DNA of 64,000 nt from Nocardioides sp. Root190 (GCF_001428565.1 NZ_LMIA01000012.1:361099-425098); one strand, 5' to 3'. Shown: positions 43,664-53,393, counted from the first letter of the stretch. The notes: generated by a model from the sequence alone, not told the origin. A program made the numbers and translations.

Positions 43664-44374
43664 TCATGACCGGCAGCGTGAGGATTGGTCGCTCGCGCCG
43701 TGTCGCTCTGCCAGTTGATCCAGCATCTGAGCCAGAGCGTCGGCAAGTCGGCGCGTACCGGCGATCGCCGCTTCGGGACCGGGCCCGAGCTGCCTGAGAT
43801 CGGTCAGGTCAAGCGGCGGACCAATGTCGATGGTGACGGTGGGCCGTTTGAACAGTTTCGGGCGGCGGCTGTAGGCCGGCAGGATCTCTTCGGCGCCTCG
43901 TTGGGCAACGGGAATGAGCGGCGCTCCTGATTCGATTGCCAGCCGCACAGCGCCTGTCTTGAGTTCCATCAAGCCGCCGTCAGGGTCCTTGGTGATCGTT
44001 CCTTCGGGATAGACCACGAGCAGTGCACCGCTGCGAAGTGCCGTCAGGGCGGCGCCGAATCCGTCGGCACCATGAGATCGATCCACCTCCACATGTCCGG
44101 CCGCACGGAACCACCTCCCTACGATCTTTTCTTCGAACAGGCTGCTCTTCGCAAGAAACGCCGGGATCCTTCCGTTGGCGAGGACCATCTCGGCGACGAG
44201 TAACGGGTCCAGTTTGGAGATGTGGTTCGCGGCGAGTACGGCTGGGCCGCGTGCGGGTATCCGCTCGACTCCACGCCAGTCGCGCCGGCGCACCAGAATC
44301 AGAACCGGCTTGCAGATCACGACGGCCACCCACCAGGCAACGCCCCAGTCCGTGTGCCCTCCAGGAGACGTCAC
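43664..44374 (-). CDS. PlsC-family lysophospholipid/1-acylglycerol-phosphate-type acyltransferase
   Basis: About 236 residues. It has the HX4D motif in AANHISKLDPLL, the FEEKIVGRWFRAAGHVEVDR segment and YPEGTITKDPDG (EGT motif), and GAPLIPVAQRG. The N-terminal WGVAWWVAVVICKPVLILV is membrane-associated. It transfers an acyl chain, from CoA or ACP, to an alcohol; the acceptor is unknown. I chose GTG 44374; an open frame continues upstream but overlaps the thioesterase and is not conserved. Last gene of the ten-gene operon. Confidence 0.82.
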   Translation of the reverse strand: MTSPGGHTDWGVAWWVAVVICKPVLILVRRRDWRGVERIPARGPAVLAANHISKLDPLLVAEMVLANGRIPAFLAKSSLFEEKIVGRWFRAAGHVEVDRSHGADGFGAALTALRSGALLVVYPEGTITKDPDGGLMELKTGAVRLAIESGAPLIPVAQRGAEEILPAYSRRPKLFKRPTVTIDIGPPLDLTDLRQLGPGPEAAIAGTRRLADALAQMLDQLAERHGASDQSSRCRS

Positions 44375-44432
44375 AGGATGATTGCCCGGGCCCTGCGAAC
44401 CACGCGCCGCGCACGTCGCGCATCTGCGGAGG

Positions 44433-45008
44433 TCATTGTCCTTGGCTCTGCTCTTGTTCGGCGCCGGCGGCGAAGTGACCGGGATCGACCACCACGAAGG
44501 TGGCGTCGGCTGATCCGGTCTTCTTGCCGGTTGCATCAGACGCCTCAGCGTGCAGCAGGAGCCGGCGTCCTGTGCGATTCGTGACCTGTACCCGGAATGT
44601 GTAGGGATGGTGCAGTAGGAACGGCGCGTGATATTCGACGGTGAGACTGCGCGTGACAGCCAGTGCTCCGACGGTGTAGAGCGAGAAGCCGAAAAGGTCG
44701 TCGAAGGCGAGGGCCACAGCTCCACCGTGAGCGATGCCGGGAGCGCCGACCTGGGCCTCGTCGAACGAGTGCACCGCTTCAACGCCTGAGGCGGTGCGAA
44801 CCGCGCGAAGGTGCAGACCGGCGGAATTGTCTGGCCCGCACCCCGCGCAGTGCGGGGAATGTGGCGGCAGCACCTGGCCGACCTCCACAGTGACCTGACC
44901 GGCGAGATGCGCCGCCCATCCAGCGATCAGACCCCCATCGCGGTAGTCGAGCTCTTCGTGCCGGACAACAGATGCGTAGTCGTAGTCGTGGTCCCCCAGT
45001 GTCGCCAT
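44433..45008 (-). CDS. PaaI-type hot-dog fold thioesterase
   Basis: 191 residues. The hot-dog core carries GIAHGGAVALAFDDLFGFSL and TRSLTVEYHAPFLL. The N-terminal HCAGCGPDN segment is shared with a group of thioesterases. It likely releases a fatty acid from CoA or another carrier. It is clearly paralogous to the gene at 54970. It lies 58 bases ahead of the acyltransferase, same strand. Confidence 0.83.
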   Translation of the reverse strand: MATLGDHDYDYASVVRHEELDYRDGGLIAGWAAHLAGQVTVEVGQVLPPHSPHCAGCGPDNSAGLHLRAVRTASGVEAVHSFDEAQVGAPGIAHGGAVALAFDDLFGFSLYTVGALAVTRSLTVEYHAPFLLHHPYTFRVQVTNRTGRRLLLHAEASDATGKKTGSADATFVVVDPGHFAAGAEQEQSQGQ

Positions 45009-45082
45009 GTGCGTCGCTCTTTCTTCTCCACGGACTTGATATCGCTCTTGATGCGATCGGTCATCGTGACGGCAGGAGTCGA

Positions 45083-46147
45083 TCAGTGATCACCAGCCAA
45101 CGACCTGGCAGCAGCCTCCAAGGACTCGACCAGATGCAACTCCAGCTCTGGTAGACGACCAGCGATCAGGACCAGTTGCTCGATCCGAGAGCGTGGTTCG
45201 GCGTCGCGTTTGGCCGCGGCGCGCGCGGCGTCGGTCCAGGTCTGCGCACAGCGGGCGGCTTTGGTCGCAAGGTCTGTGGTCGCGGCGTCGCCGGTCAGCC
45301 GTGCGACCTCTGCGCAGCCGTCGGCGACCAGACGGCGGAACAGACCGCCGCCGGTTCCTGCCTTTTCAATGAACGCGCCAACGCTGAACAGAAGTATTCC
45401 GAGTTCGTCGTCCGGGAGTTCTGCCCAGGTCGCGACGTCTGCGGCGAACAGATCAACGGCCTCCAGGCCTTCAGTACCGAGGGCCGCCGTCGTCGGATCG
45501 GCGATGCTGTGGGGCGATGGTTCACGCATGTTGGCGGCGGATTGCCTGAACGCCCCTGCGGCGACTTCCTCGAGGGCGGGAAGCGAGCGGGGCCAGGTGA
45601 TGCGGTAAGTGCAATGGCGGGTGGGTTGCGGGAACGCCGTGGAGGACCGTGCCCGGGCCAACGCTTCGAGCGGAACTTCCTGGACGTCTGCGCGGTCGTT
45701 GTCCACGACGAAGGCGAGCTCCCTCTCCTCGTCGTAGCCGATCACCACGATGTCGTGGCGGCTCATCTGCAGTTGGACCCGCAGGTACGGCAGTTCCGCG
45801 ATGTCGCCCCACACAAGGCTGGGTCGTCCGGCGTCGAGCTCGTCTCGGACCCACGACCACCCCTCCTCGGGATCATCGGTGGTGAGGACCTGCACCTGCC
45901 CACCCAGACGTAGCGGTAGATCTACTTCGAACTCGGCGCCGCGCCCGACCAGATACAGCGGGGGAAAGAGGTCGGTCGATCGGAGGTAGGACAGCCCCAG
46001 GGCGCCGCCGAGCGCGAACACCAGACCCTCATCGGGCGGTCCGTCCCATCCCAAGCCGTTCCAGTGCAGCAGGTCGCGCATCGCACCCGAACCGCAGTGC
46101 CCTCCCATTCGGTGGGGGTAGTTCTGGATCAGGGTTCTTCGGGGCAC
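45083..46147 (-). CDS. BtrH-like protein (BtrH N-terminal and DUF4872 domains)
   Basis: 354 residues. The N-terminus YPHRMGGHCGSGAMRDLLHW fits the BtrH family, named after the butirosin acyltransferase BtrH. In this family the cysteine is likely the nucleophile (a papain-like fold). MSRHDIVVIGYDEERELAFV suits the catalytic His, and VVDNDRADVQEVPLEALARA follows. A helical DUF4872-like half fills residues 200-354. The reaction here is probably acyl transfer or amide formation; substrate unknown. GTG 46147 has GAAGGA. In operon with SDR upstream (45 bases). Confidence 0.75.
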   Translation of the reverse strand: MPRRTLIQNYPHRMGGHCGSGAMRDLLHWNGLGWDGPPDEGLVFALGGALGLSYLRSTDLFPPLYLVGRGAEFEVDLPLRLGGQVQVLTTDDPEEGWSWVRDELDAGRPSLVWGDIAELPYLRVQLQMSRHDIVVIGYDEERELAFVVDNDRADVQEVPLEALARARSSTAFPQPTRHCTYRITWPRSLPALEEVAAGAFRQSAANMREPSPHSIADPTTAALGTEGLEAVDLFAADVATWAELPDDELGILLFSVGAFIEKAGTGGGLFRRLVADGCAEVARLTGDAATTDLATKAARCAQTWTDAARAAAKRDAEPRSRIEQLVLIAGRLPELELHLVESLEAAARSLAGDH

Positions 46148-46192
46148 GGGACGTCCTTCTCGTATTTGCCGGTTGGTTCAGAGATGCGGGGG

Positions 46193-47026
46193 TTAGCTGT
46201 TCCGGATTCGCTCCAGGTAGGCCTGGCGGGCCCCCATGTCGACGTCGTCGAGGAATACCGAGTCCGTGCCAAGGGCGGAGCCGAGCGCGGTGGCAAGTCG
46301 TCCGGGCACGAACTTCATTGCTGCGACCATGCCGCCGGCAACGCGGGTGACGCGTACGAACGGACGGGGTTGCTCGATCAGATCGGCCGTCGCCCGCGCG
46401 ATCTCCTGCGGCTCGGCGTTACGCAGACCCTTCGCCCCGGACGTTCCAGCGACCAGTTCGGTGTTGGTGAAGGTGGGCCGAACGGTTGACAGGCAGACTC
46501 CGGACTTGCGGTACTCCTGGCGGGCCGCCTCAGTGAACCCGATGACGGCGAACTTCGTGCCGCAGTAGGTGGCCAAGCCGGGCACGGAGAGCTCGCCGGC
46601 CAACGACGCAGTGTTGATGATGTGCCCGGCGCGCCGCGGCAACATCCGCTGGAGGGCCAGCTTGGTTCCGAAGATCACGCCAAGGACGTTGATCTCCACC
46701 TGCCGCCGGGTCACGGTGTCCTCCTCCTCGTGCACGTGCCCGGTGGGCATGATGCCCGCGTTGTTGATCAGCACGTCGATGGGACCGAGTTGCGTCTCGA
46801 CCATGTTGAGGAAGGCCCGAAAGGAGTCGGGATCGGTTACGTCGAGTCGGGCGACGGAGGAGATGCCGAGCTCATCAGCGGCCTCCTTGGCACGGGCCTC
46901 GTCGATGTCGCCGATGGCGACGCGGTGGCCGCGTCCGATCAGTTCCTTGGCCGTCTGGTAACCGATACCGCGGGCTCCGCCGGTGATCGCGATCGTCTTG
47001 GCGGGAAAGAGTGTGGGGCGAGTCAT
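46193..47026 (-). CDS. Short-chain dehydrogenase/reductase
   Basis: About 277 residues. The cofactor loop ITGGARGIGYQ, the NNAGIMPTG motif, catalytic Ser in NTASLAGEL and YCGTKFAV (Y-x3-K) are all present. The aspartate after the second strand (GDID) suggests NAD rather than NADP. It likely oxidises an alcohol or reduces a carbonyl in the operon's pathway. ATG 47026 overlaps the aldehyde dehydrogenase stop (ATGA); the longer upstream frame is not used. Part of the coupled four-gene core. Confidence 0.9.
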   Translation of the reverse strand: MTRPTLFPAKTIAITGGARGIGYQTAKELIGRGHRVAIGDIDEARAKEAADELGISSVARLDVTDPDSFRAFLNMVETQLGPIDVLINNAGIMPTGHVHEEEDTVTRRQVEINVLGVIFGTKLALQRMLPRRAGHIINTASLAGELSVPGLATYCGTKFAVIGFTEAARQEYRKSGVCLSTVRPTFTNTELVAGTSGAKGLRNAEPQEIARATADLIEQPRPFVRVTRVAGGMVAAMKFVPGRLATALGSALGTDSVFLDDVDMGARQAYLERIRNS

Positions 47027-48552
47027 CTGATGTGCTCCTGGTGCAGGCCCAGGCGTTGACGCAAGCCGCGACCGGCTACCGTGCGCAACACTCTTCGGGC
47101 GATGGCCGTACGCCGGGCGGAGTACGGGTACCACGTGAGTTCTCGTGTCAAGACGGGGAATCGCGGCTCGGTCACCGCTTGCACCCGGCAGTACTTGTGG
47201 AGCCCGTCGGCTCCCCCGAGCCGCGCGCCCGTCCCCGACGACTTCCACCCGCTGTGCGGCAGCGTCATCGCGAACAGGTTGCTGAAGACGTCGTTGATGT
47301 TGACCGCTCCAGCATCCAGGCGTCGTGCGATGCGCTGGGCCCGAGCGTGGTCACGAGTCCAGACCGTGGCCGACAATCCGTACGGCGAATCGTTGGCCAG
47401 TCGGATGGCTTCGTCTTCGTCGGCGACGCGCATCACGGGGATCGTGGGGCCGAAGGTCTCTTCGGTCATGCACGCCATCGTGTGATCGACATCGATCAGG
47501 ACTGTGGGCAAGTAGTAGTTCCCGGCCTCGCCTCGTCGTCCGCCGGCCACTGCGTTCGCGCCGGACGCTACCGCCTCGCTGACGTGGCGATCGGTGATCT
47601 CGACCTGCCTTGCGGTGACCATGGCACCGACATCGTCGCGCGCGCCCACCCCCTGGGTCAGCGACTGCACGCGCTCGGTCAGCCGAGCCACGAACTCCTC
47701 GTACACCTGGGCAACCACATAGACGCGCTCGACGGAAATGCAGACCTGCCCTGCATTGAACAAGCCACCCCAGGCGATGCCCTCGGCCGCACGGGCGAGG
47801 TCGGCGTCTTCCAGGACGATTGCTGGATCCTTGCCGCCAAGTTCGAGACTCACCGGCTTCAACTGCTCAGCGCAACGAAGTGCGACCGCACGCCCTGTCA
47901 CTGTCGAGCCTGTGAACTGGACGAAGTCAGCGGCATCCACGACGGCGGAGCCAGTGTCGCTGGCCCCCGTGACATGTGCCAGAACGGGCGGGGCGCCGAT
48001 CTCGTGCCAGCCTTCGATGACCCGTGCGCAGGTCAGTGGTGTCTCTTCCGAGGACTTCACCAGGACCGCGCACCCGGCAGCCAGCGCGGGAGCTGCGTCC
48101 ATGAGAAAGAGAGTGATCGGGAAGTTCCAGGGGGTGATCAGGCCGACGAGAGGATGGGGCCGGTAGGTCTTGGAAAGTCGCTTCGGCAGGCTCAGCAGTC
48201 CCGCGGACCTGACCCTTTCGTCGGCGAGAAAGTCCTCGGCGTGGTTGGCGTAGTAGGTGATGAATTCGCAGGACGCGGTCGTCTCCACGAGGGCGTCAGG
48301 ACGCACCTTGCCGGTCTCGGCCTGAAGCAGGTCGGTGAGCTCGTCGGTATGAGCAAGGATCCAGTCCCGCCACTGGTGCAACCATTGTGAACGCTGCCGT
48401 GGACCATCCTCGGCCCAGGTAACTTGGGCGAGGCGAAGCTCGGTAGCGATGCGCGTCACGGCGTCACGATCATCTACGGAGATGGTCTCCACCAACCGGC
48501 CGTCGGCTGGGTTGCGCACCTCAAGCATGGTCGCTGTGGTTGTTGGGCTCAT
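47023..48552 (-). CDS. Aldehyde dehydrogenase (succinate-semialdehyde dehydrogenase-like)
   Basis: 509 residues of the NAD(P)-dependent family. The glutamate base is in SLELGGKDPAIVLEDADLAR and the catalytic cysteine in FNAGQVCISVERVYV. GLITPWNFPITLFLMDAAPA is the cofactor region. The C-terminus carries a short extension past the usual end. It would oxidise a (long-chain) aldehyde to the acid. Overlaps both neighbours by ATGA. Confidence 0.92.
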   Translation of the reverse strand: MSPTTTATMLEVRNPADGRLVETISVDDRDAVTRIATELRLAQVTWAEDGPRQRSQWLHQWRDWILAHTDELTDLLQAETGKVRPDALVETTASCEFITYYANHAEDFLADERVRSAGLLSLPKRLSKTYRPHPLVGLITPWNFPITLFLMDAAPALAAGCAVLVKSSEETPLTCARVIEGWHEIGAPPVLAHVTGASDTGSAVVDAADFVQFTGSTVTGRAVALRCAEQLKPVSLELGGKDPAIVLEDADLARAAEGIAWGGLFNAGQVCISVERVYVVAQVYEEFVARLTERVQSLTQGVGARDDVGAMVTARQVEITDRHVSEAVASGANAVAGGRRGEAGNYYLPTVLIDVDHTMACMTEETFGPTIPVMRVADEDEAIRLANDSPYGLSATVWTRDHARAQRIARRLDAGAVNINDVFSNLFAMTLPHSGWKSSGTGARLGGADGLHKYCRVQAVTEPRFPVLTRELTWYPYSARRTAIARRVLRTVAGRGLRQRLGLHQEHIR

Positions 48553-49271
48553 CGGTCCTCCTGTGGGTGCGCAGACCCGGGTGAAGCGTCAGTTTGGATC
48601 TGGCTCGTCGACTTGATGGTGAAAGCGTCGTCAACCGCAGGCGCGGAGGAATCCACCATCGAGCCATAGGTGTGGCGAAGCTCGCTCAGGATCTCGGCCA
48701 AGGGCAGGTCGTCGAAGAGGCCACGCTCGTGGACGTACTCCATGTGCTGGATTCCGTCTGCCGTGAAGGCGTGCATGAGTGCGTGGTGCTCACCGTCGAA
48801 CTCCACCGGAGGAACACCGAAACGAGCACACAGCTCGACGTTGAACGCCGGCGTCGCCTTGAGCCACCTGCCGTCGATGTGGAGACTGCTGTATCCGTGG
48901 TAAACGAACAGGTCCGTGCCGCCCATGAGTGTTCGCAGGGTCTGGGTTTGCAGATGGTTGCGGACATCGGCGAAACCCAAACGCGCCGGAATGCCTGCCG
49001 CGCGGCACACCGCAGTGAGCAGCACGGCTTTCGGGACGCAGTAGGCGCGACCGGCCTGGAGCACGAAGCTCGCGCGGTAGTGCGCAGGGTCGGCCGACAC
49101 CGTGTAGGGGTCGTACCAGACCCGGTCGCGGACGGCGGCGAACAGTCGTCTCGCTTTCTCGGTGTCGGTCCTCGCGTCACCGACCGTGGCCGCGGTGAAG
49201 TCGCGGACGTCCTCGTGCTCGAAGTCGAGAAATTCCGTCGGCTCCAGGTGGGACGCAAGGATCTGACTCAT
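48549..49271 (-). CDS. Transglutaminase-like cysteine protease-superfamily protein
   Basis: About 240 residues. Catalytic triad: Cys in QAGRAYCVPKAVLLTAVCRA, His in VYHGYSSLHIDGRW, Asp in the same strand region (HIDG). This matches bacterial transglutaminase-like domains, which act as peptidases, amidases or amide-forming enzymes. No signal peptide, so cytoplasmic. ATG 49271 overlaps the P450 stop, and its stop overlaps the dehydrogenase start. In a lipid-type operon this is unexpected. Confidence 0.8.
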   Translation of the reverse strand: MSQILASHLEPTEFLDFEHEDVRDFTAATVGDARTDTEKARRLFAAVRDRVWYDPYTVSADPAHYRASFVLQAGRAYCVPKAVLLTAVCRAAGIPARLGFADVRNHLQTQTLRTLMGGTDLFVYHGYSSLHIDGRWLKATPAFNVELCARFGVPPVEFDGEHHALMHAFTADGIQHMEYVHERGLFDDLPLAEILSELRHTYGSMVDSSAPAVDDAFTIKSTSQIQTDASPGSAHPQEDR

Positions 49272-50728
49272 CGGCGCTCCAGGGTGATCGGCAACCCGTC
49301 GACGGGAATCGGTAGTGAGGTGTTGTCCCATCTGACTTCGTAGCCGTCGGGGACCGTCCAGCTGTAGGTGCGCAGCATCTGGTGCAGGATGGCCTTGACC
49401 TCCAGGGTCCCGAAGTGGAGACCAATGCACTTGTGCACCCCGCCACCGAACGGGATCCACCCGAAGCGGTGGTGCTGGTCTTCCCGACGCGGCTCACTGA
49501 AGCGTCCAGGGTCGAATTTGTCGGGGTCGGTCCAGCATGTCTCGTCGAAGTGATTGGCGGCCGGAGCGATGGCAACCAGCGTGTCTGCTGGAATGTGGCT
49601 CCCGGCAATCTCGACGTCCTCGACGGTCTTGCGCATGACGATCGGCACTGGCGCCACCAGGCGCAGCGTTTCCTTGATCACCAGATCGAGAGTCGCCAGC
49701 GACTCCAGGTCGACGATGTTCGGGGTCCGGTCGCCGAGTCGGTCGGACTCGGCCCTGGCCTGCTCCTGCCACCCCGGGTGCTTGGCGAGGAAGTAGGCGG
49801 CCGCCGCAGTGGTGATGGTCGAGGTGTCGTGGGCGGCCATCATCAAGAAGATCATGTGGTTGATGACGTCCTCATCGGTGAAGGCGTCCCCTTCGGCGGT
49901 CTGCGCATGGCACAGTCCCGCGAACAGGTCGCCGCCCTGACCCTCGCGGGCAGCAGGCAGATGTTGTGCGAAGTAGGCCTCCAGCACCGCTCGCCCACGC
50001 ACACCAGCTCGCCAGCGTGTCCCGGGCAGCGGTATCCGCACGATCGAGCTGGCTGCCCGTACGGTCGACACGAAGGCGTCGTTGATCGCATCGGTGTCCT
50101 GGTTCCCGCCGCGCCCCGCCATGAAGACGTCCGTGGCAACGTCGAGAGTCAGGCTCTTGAGCAGGGGGTAGAGCCGGTTGGACGTGCCGGCGGTCCAGCC
50201 TTGGATGTTCGCCTCGACGGTCGGTCCGAGTTGGTCGACGTATCCGGCAAGCCGGTCACGGGTGAACGCCTCCTGCATGATGCGTCGATGCATCTTGTGT
50301 TCGTCGAAGCTCATCAGCATCAGGCCACGGTGGAAGAACGCGTCGATGAGATAGGTCCAACCGTCCTGGGAAAAGGACCTCGCTTTGGTGGTCAGTGCTT
50401 CTTGTGTGGCGTCGGGGCCGGCCACCGCCACCACCTTGGTGCCGAACGCCCCCATCCAGGACACCGGACCGAAGCGCCTGTATCGGGCACGCGTGAAGTC
50501 CGACCCGAAGCGGATGTAGTCGACGGTGTGTCCGAGGAGAGGGAGTCCGGCGGTCCCTCGGACGGGCTTGAGTCCGGAGCCTTCCGGAACTGGGGCGAGC
50601 TCGTGGACCGGCCACCGGTCGCTGGCCTCGCGCAGGGCCGCGTCCCATCTACTCGGTAGCGACGCCAGGAGCAACGACGAGAGCCGGTCGCGCCTCTTCG
50701 TGATTGCTCGTGGGAGGAGGTTCGTCAC
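49268..50728 (-). CDS. Cytochrome P450
   Basis: 486 residues. I-helix MMAAHDTSTITTAAAAY (oxygen-activating Thr), ExxR in KETLRLVAPVP and heme loop FGGGVHKCIGLHFG are complete. The long N-terminal stretch and GLKPVRGTAGLPLLGH resemble microsomal-type bacterial P450s. GTG 50728 follows AGGA. It starts 62 bases after the ferredoxin reductase stop and is translationally coupled to the transglutaminase-like gene. It could use the ferredoxin pair in the same operon. Substrate unknown. Confidence 0.93.
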   Translation of the reverse strand: MTNLLPRAITKRRDRLSSLLLASLPSRWDAALREASDRWPVHELAPVPEGSGLKPVRGTAGLPLLGHTVDYIRFGSDFTRARYRRFGPVSWMGAFGTKVVAVAGPDATQEALTTKARSFSQDGWTYLIDAFFHRGLMLMSFDEHKMHRRIMQEAFTRDRLAGYVDQLGPTVEANIQGWTAGTSNRLYPLLKSLTLDVATDVFMAGRGGNQDTDAINDAFVSTVRAASSIVRIPLPGTRWRAGVRGRAVLEAYFAQHLPAAREGQGGDLFAGLCHAQTAEGDAFTDEDVINHMIFLMMAAHDTSTITTAAAAYFLAKHPGWQEQARAESDRLGDRTPNIVDLESLATLDLVIKETLRLVAPVPIVMRKTVEDVEIAGSHIPADTLVAIAPAANHFDETCWTDPDKFDPGRFSEPRREDQHHRFGWIPFGGGVHKCIGLHFGTLEVKAILHQMLRTYSWTVPDGYEVRWDNTSLPIPVDGLPITLERR

Positions 50729-50790
50729 TTGATGTCCTGTCTATGAGCGTTCCCGGTGGTCAGCAACGGAGGCGTACTACGCCGCTCGGC

Positions 50791-52008
50791 CTACCCGCGT
50801 ATGTCGGTCAGATCTGGGACAACCAGCTCCGCCCGTCCCAGCAGCGGAGCACCTTGCGCCAGGAGCCGCTTGGTCAACATGAAGTCACGGGGACGGTTCA
50901 CGCAGTCCGCGGCGATCAGCACACCGTGGCGGAGGTAGAAGCAGGTGAAGTCGCGGTCTTGACGGGGATCACCGCTGAGCACGACTTCGTCGTAGCCGGT
51001 GTTGAGTCCGGCGATCTGGAGCTTGACGTCGTACTGATCTGACCAGAACCACGGAAGCGCAGTGATTTCTTTGGCCTTCCCGCAGAGGGTGGCGGCGGCC
51101 ACCTTGGCTTGCTCCCCCGCGCTCGGTACGCACTCGAGACGAACTCGACGACCGTGACTGGCCATGGTGCGGCTCGTGCAATCGCCGGCCGCAACGATGC
51201 CGGGGTCGCTCGTGCGGGCTCGATCGTCAATCGCGATGCCGTTGTCGACAACCAGTCCTGATGCCGAGGCGAGTTCGGTGTTCGGCTCAACACCGATGCC
51301 CACGATGACGAAGTCAGCAGGAATTGATTCGCCGCTCGACAGGAACACTTCGCGGACCTGGGTGTCCCCGGCGATGGCCTCGACAAGTGCATTCGTCCGA
51401 ATGGAGACGCCCGCATCTCGGTGGATCCGCTCGAAGAATGCTGAGACCTCGGGGGCCGTCACTCGTTCGAGGACACGCCCGGTCGCCTCGAGCACCGTGA
51501 CATCGAGCCCCAACGCGCGCAACGACGCGGCTGTCTCCAGCCCGACGTAGCCCCCACCGACGATGACGGCTCGCCGTCCGGGCGAGGCGGCTCCACGGAT
51601 CAGCTCGACGTCCTTGGCGGTGCGCAGGTAGTAGACACCGCCAAGTAGGGCGCCCGGCACGAGAAGTCGTCGCGGCCGAGCACCGGTGCACAGGGCAAGC
51701 TTGTCGTAGCCCAGCGACTCGCCGTTGCCCAGCACCAGGTGACCAGCGGTGCGGTCGATCGACTTGATCGTTGCATCCAGAAGCTGGATCTCCTGCTTGG
51801 CGTAGAACGCTGCGCTACGGATCGCCAGATCCTCAAGGGTGCTCTTGCCCGCCAGCAGGGCCTTCGACAGGGGCGGGCGTTGGTAGGGCAGCGCCGACTC
51901 ATCGCCCACCAGGACGACCTCCCCGGTCCACCCCTCCTGGCGCAGACTCGCCGCGAGCTGCGCGCCGGCATGGCTTGCGCCGACGATCACCGCTCGCTGC
52001 CCGGTCAT
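50791..52008 (-). CDS. Ferredoxin reductase (FAD, NAD(P)H-dependent)
   Basis: 405 residues, putidaredoxin-reductase type. FAD loop AVIVGASHAGAQLAASL, NAD loop AVIVGGGYVGLETAASL and the later AAGDCTSR are present; a C-terminal reductase domain completes it. It would pass electrons from NADH to the ferredoxin at 53416 and on to the CYP153. ATG 52008 overlaps the P450 stop (ATGA). Confidence 0.93.
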   Translation of the reverse strand: MTGQRAVIVGASHAGAQLAASLRQEGWTGEVVLVGDESALPYQRPPLSKALLAGKSTLEDLAIRSAAFYAKQEIQLLDATIKSIDRTAGHLVLGNGESLGYDKLALCTGARPRRLLVPGALLGGVYYLRTAKDVELIRGAASPGRRAVIVGGGYVGLETAASLRALGLDVTVLEATGRVLERVTAPEVSAFFERIHRDAGVSIRTNALVEAIAGDTQVREVFLSSGESIPADFVIVGIGVEPNTELASASGLVVDNGIAIDDRARTSDPGIVAAGDCTSRTMASHGRRVRLECVPSAGEQAKVAAATLCGKAKEITALPWFWSDQYDVKLQIAGLNTGYDEVVLSGDPRQDRDFTCFYLRHGVLIAADCVNRPRDFMLTKRLLAQGAPLLGRAELVVPDLTDIRG

Positions 52009-53393
52009 GCGCCGGCCTTCGGGGTGAGACGGACCATCAACTCACTGATGCCACGTACGAAGTTTGACTGCACGTACTCCGGCTCGCCCACCACCTCGAT
52101 CTCCTCGAAGCGCGGAAGCAATTCCTCCCACAGGACCCGCAACTGCAGCTCGGCCAGCCGGTTCCCCATGCAGCGGTGGACGCCGAACCCGAAGGAGATG
52201 TGGTTGCGCGCGTTGGCACGGTCGATGATCAGCTCATCAGGCCGATCGAAGACGGCGGCGTCGCGGTTGCCCGAGGCGTACCACATCACGACCTTGTCGC
52301 CCTCACGGATGAACTGGCCGTTCAGGATGGTGTCGACCTTGGCGATCCGGCGCATGTAGGCGAGCGGAGTCTGCCAACGGATGACCTCCGAGACCATGTT
52401 GGGGATAAGGTCAGGGTTGGCCTTCAGCTTCTCGAACTGATCCGGGAACTGGTTGAGCGCAAGGACACCACCACTCATCGAGTTGCGGGTCGTGTCGTTG
52501 CCTCCGACGATCAGCAACACCAGGTTTCCGAGGAACTCCATCGGGCGGTCGATGAGGTCCTTGGTGTTCTCGTTGCTCTGCAACATGGTGATCAGGTCGA
52601 AGCCGGGTTCCTCCCCGGCAGCAGTCCGGGCGGCCTTGTCGTGCCAGAGGGCGCTCAGACCTCCCGCCATGTCACGCATGCCACGGAAGACCTCATCGTT
52701 GTCCGAGGGACCACCGTTGGCTTGCTCCATCGAGGACGCAAGATCTGACCAGTAGACGAGCTTGTCACGCTGCTCGTAGGGGAAGTCCAGCAACGTGGCC
52801 AGCATGCGCGCAGTCAACTCGACCGAGACGCGCTGCACCCAGTTGAACGGCTCACCCACCGGGAGTTCGTCCAGCACCTCGCGAACGCGCTCTCTGATGA
52901 GCCCCTCCATCTCGCGCAGATTCTTCGGTGCGACGACGCCTTGGACCGCCTGCCGCTGCAGGTCGTGCCGCGGCGGATCCATCGCGATGAACATCTCGAT
53001 GTCGAGGAACCGTGGTGGCACGCCGATGACGATCAGGGGTTCGGCAGAGAACGAGTCATGGTCCTTGTCGACCGCGATGATGTCGGCGTGCCGGGTGACA
53101 GACCAGAACGGGCCGAAGGGACTGTTGGGCTGGTAGTGCACGGGGGCTTCGGTGCGCAGACGCTCGAAGTAGGACTTCCAGCGACCCTGCCGGTACATGA
53201 ACGGATTGCTCATGTCGATGTCGGCGAGGTCGATCTCCTCGACCGGCGGGATGGGGCGCTCGACAAACATCTTCTTGCCATTGGTCCCCGTGACCCACCT
53301 CCTGGTCTTGTCGTAGAGATGTGCGCCCTGAATCTGCCGCTCCATCGGGATGGTTGCCTGGACCTTGGCGGTGACCGCCTCAGGAATTTTCAT
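52005..53393 (-). CDS. CYP153-family cytochrome P450 (alkane/fatty acid terminal hydroxylase)
   Basis: About 462 residues. The FMYRQGRWKSYFERLRTEAP and SPFGPFWSVTRHADIIAVD blocks, FIAMDPPRHDLQRQAV, LVLLIVGGNDTTRNSMSGGV, EVIRWQTPLAYMRR and the heme loop SFGFGVHRCMGNRLAE fit CYP153 closely. Members hydroxylate medium-chain alkanes or fatty acids at the terminal carbon. It sits between its ferredoxin (upstream, 22 bases) and reductase (ATGA overlap), a complete three-component system. Actual chain length is not predictable from sequence. Confidence 0.93.
   Translation of the reverse strand: MKIPEAVTAKVQATIPMERQIQGAHLYDKTRRWVTGTNGKKMFVERPIPPVEEIDLADIDMSNPFMYRQGRWKSYFERLRTEAPVHYQPNSPFGPFWSVTRHADIIAVDKDHDSFSAEPLIVIGVPPRFLDIEMFIAMDPPRHDLQRQAVQGVVAPKNLREMEGLIRERVREVLDELPVGEPFNWVQRVSVELTARMLATLLDFPYEQRDKLVYWSDLASSMEQANGGPSDNDEVFRGMRDMAGGLSALWHDKAARTAAGEEPGFDLITMLQSNENTKDLIDRPMEFLGNLVLLIVGGNDTTRNSMSGGVLALNQFPDQFEKLKANPDLIPNMVSEVIRWQTPLAYMRRIAKVDTILNGQFIREGDKVVMWYASGNRDAAVFDRPDELIIDRANARNHISFGFGVHRCMGNRLAELQLRVLWEELLPRFEEIEVVGEPEYVQSNFVRGISELMVRLTPKAGA

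Noticed and set aside
44375..44782. Upstream extension of the acyltransferase frame
   Set aside because: It overlaps the thioesterase gene in another frame and reads as biased, unconserved sequence; the protein begins sensibly at 44374.
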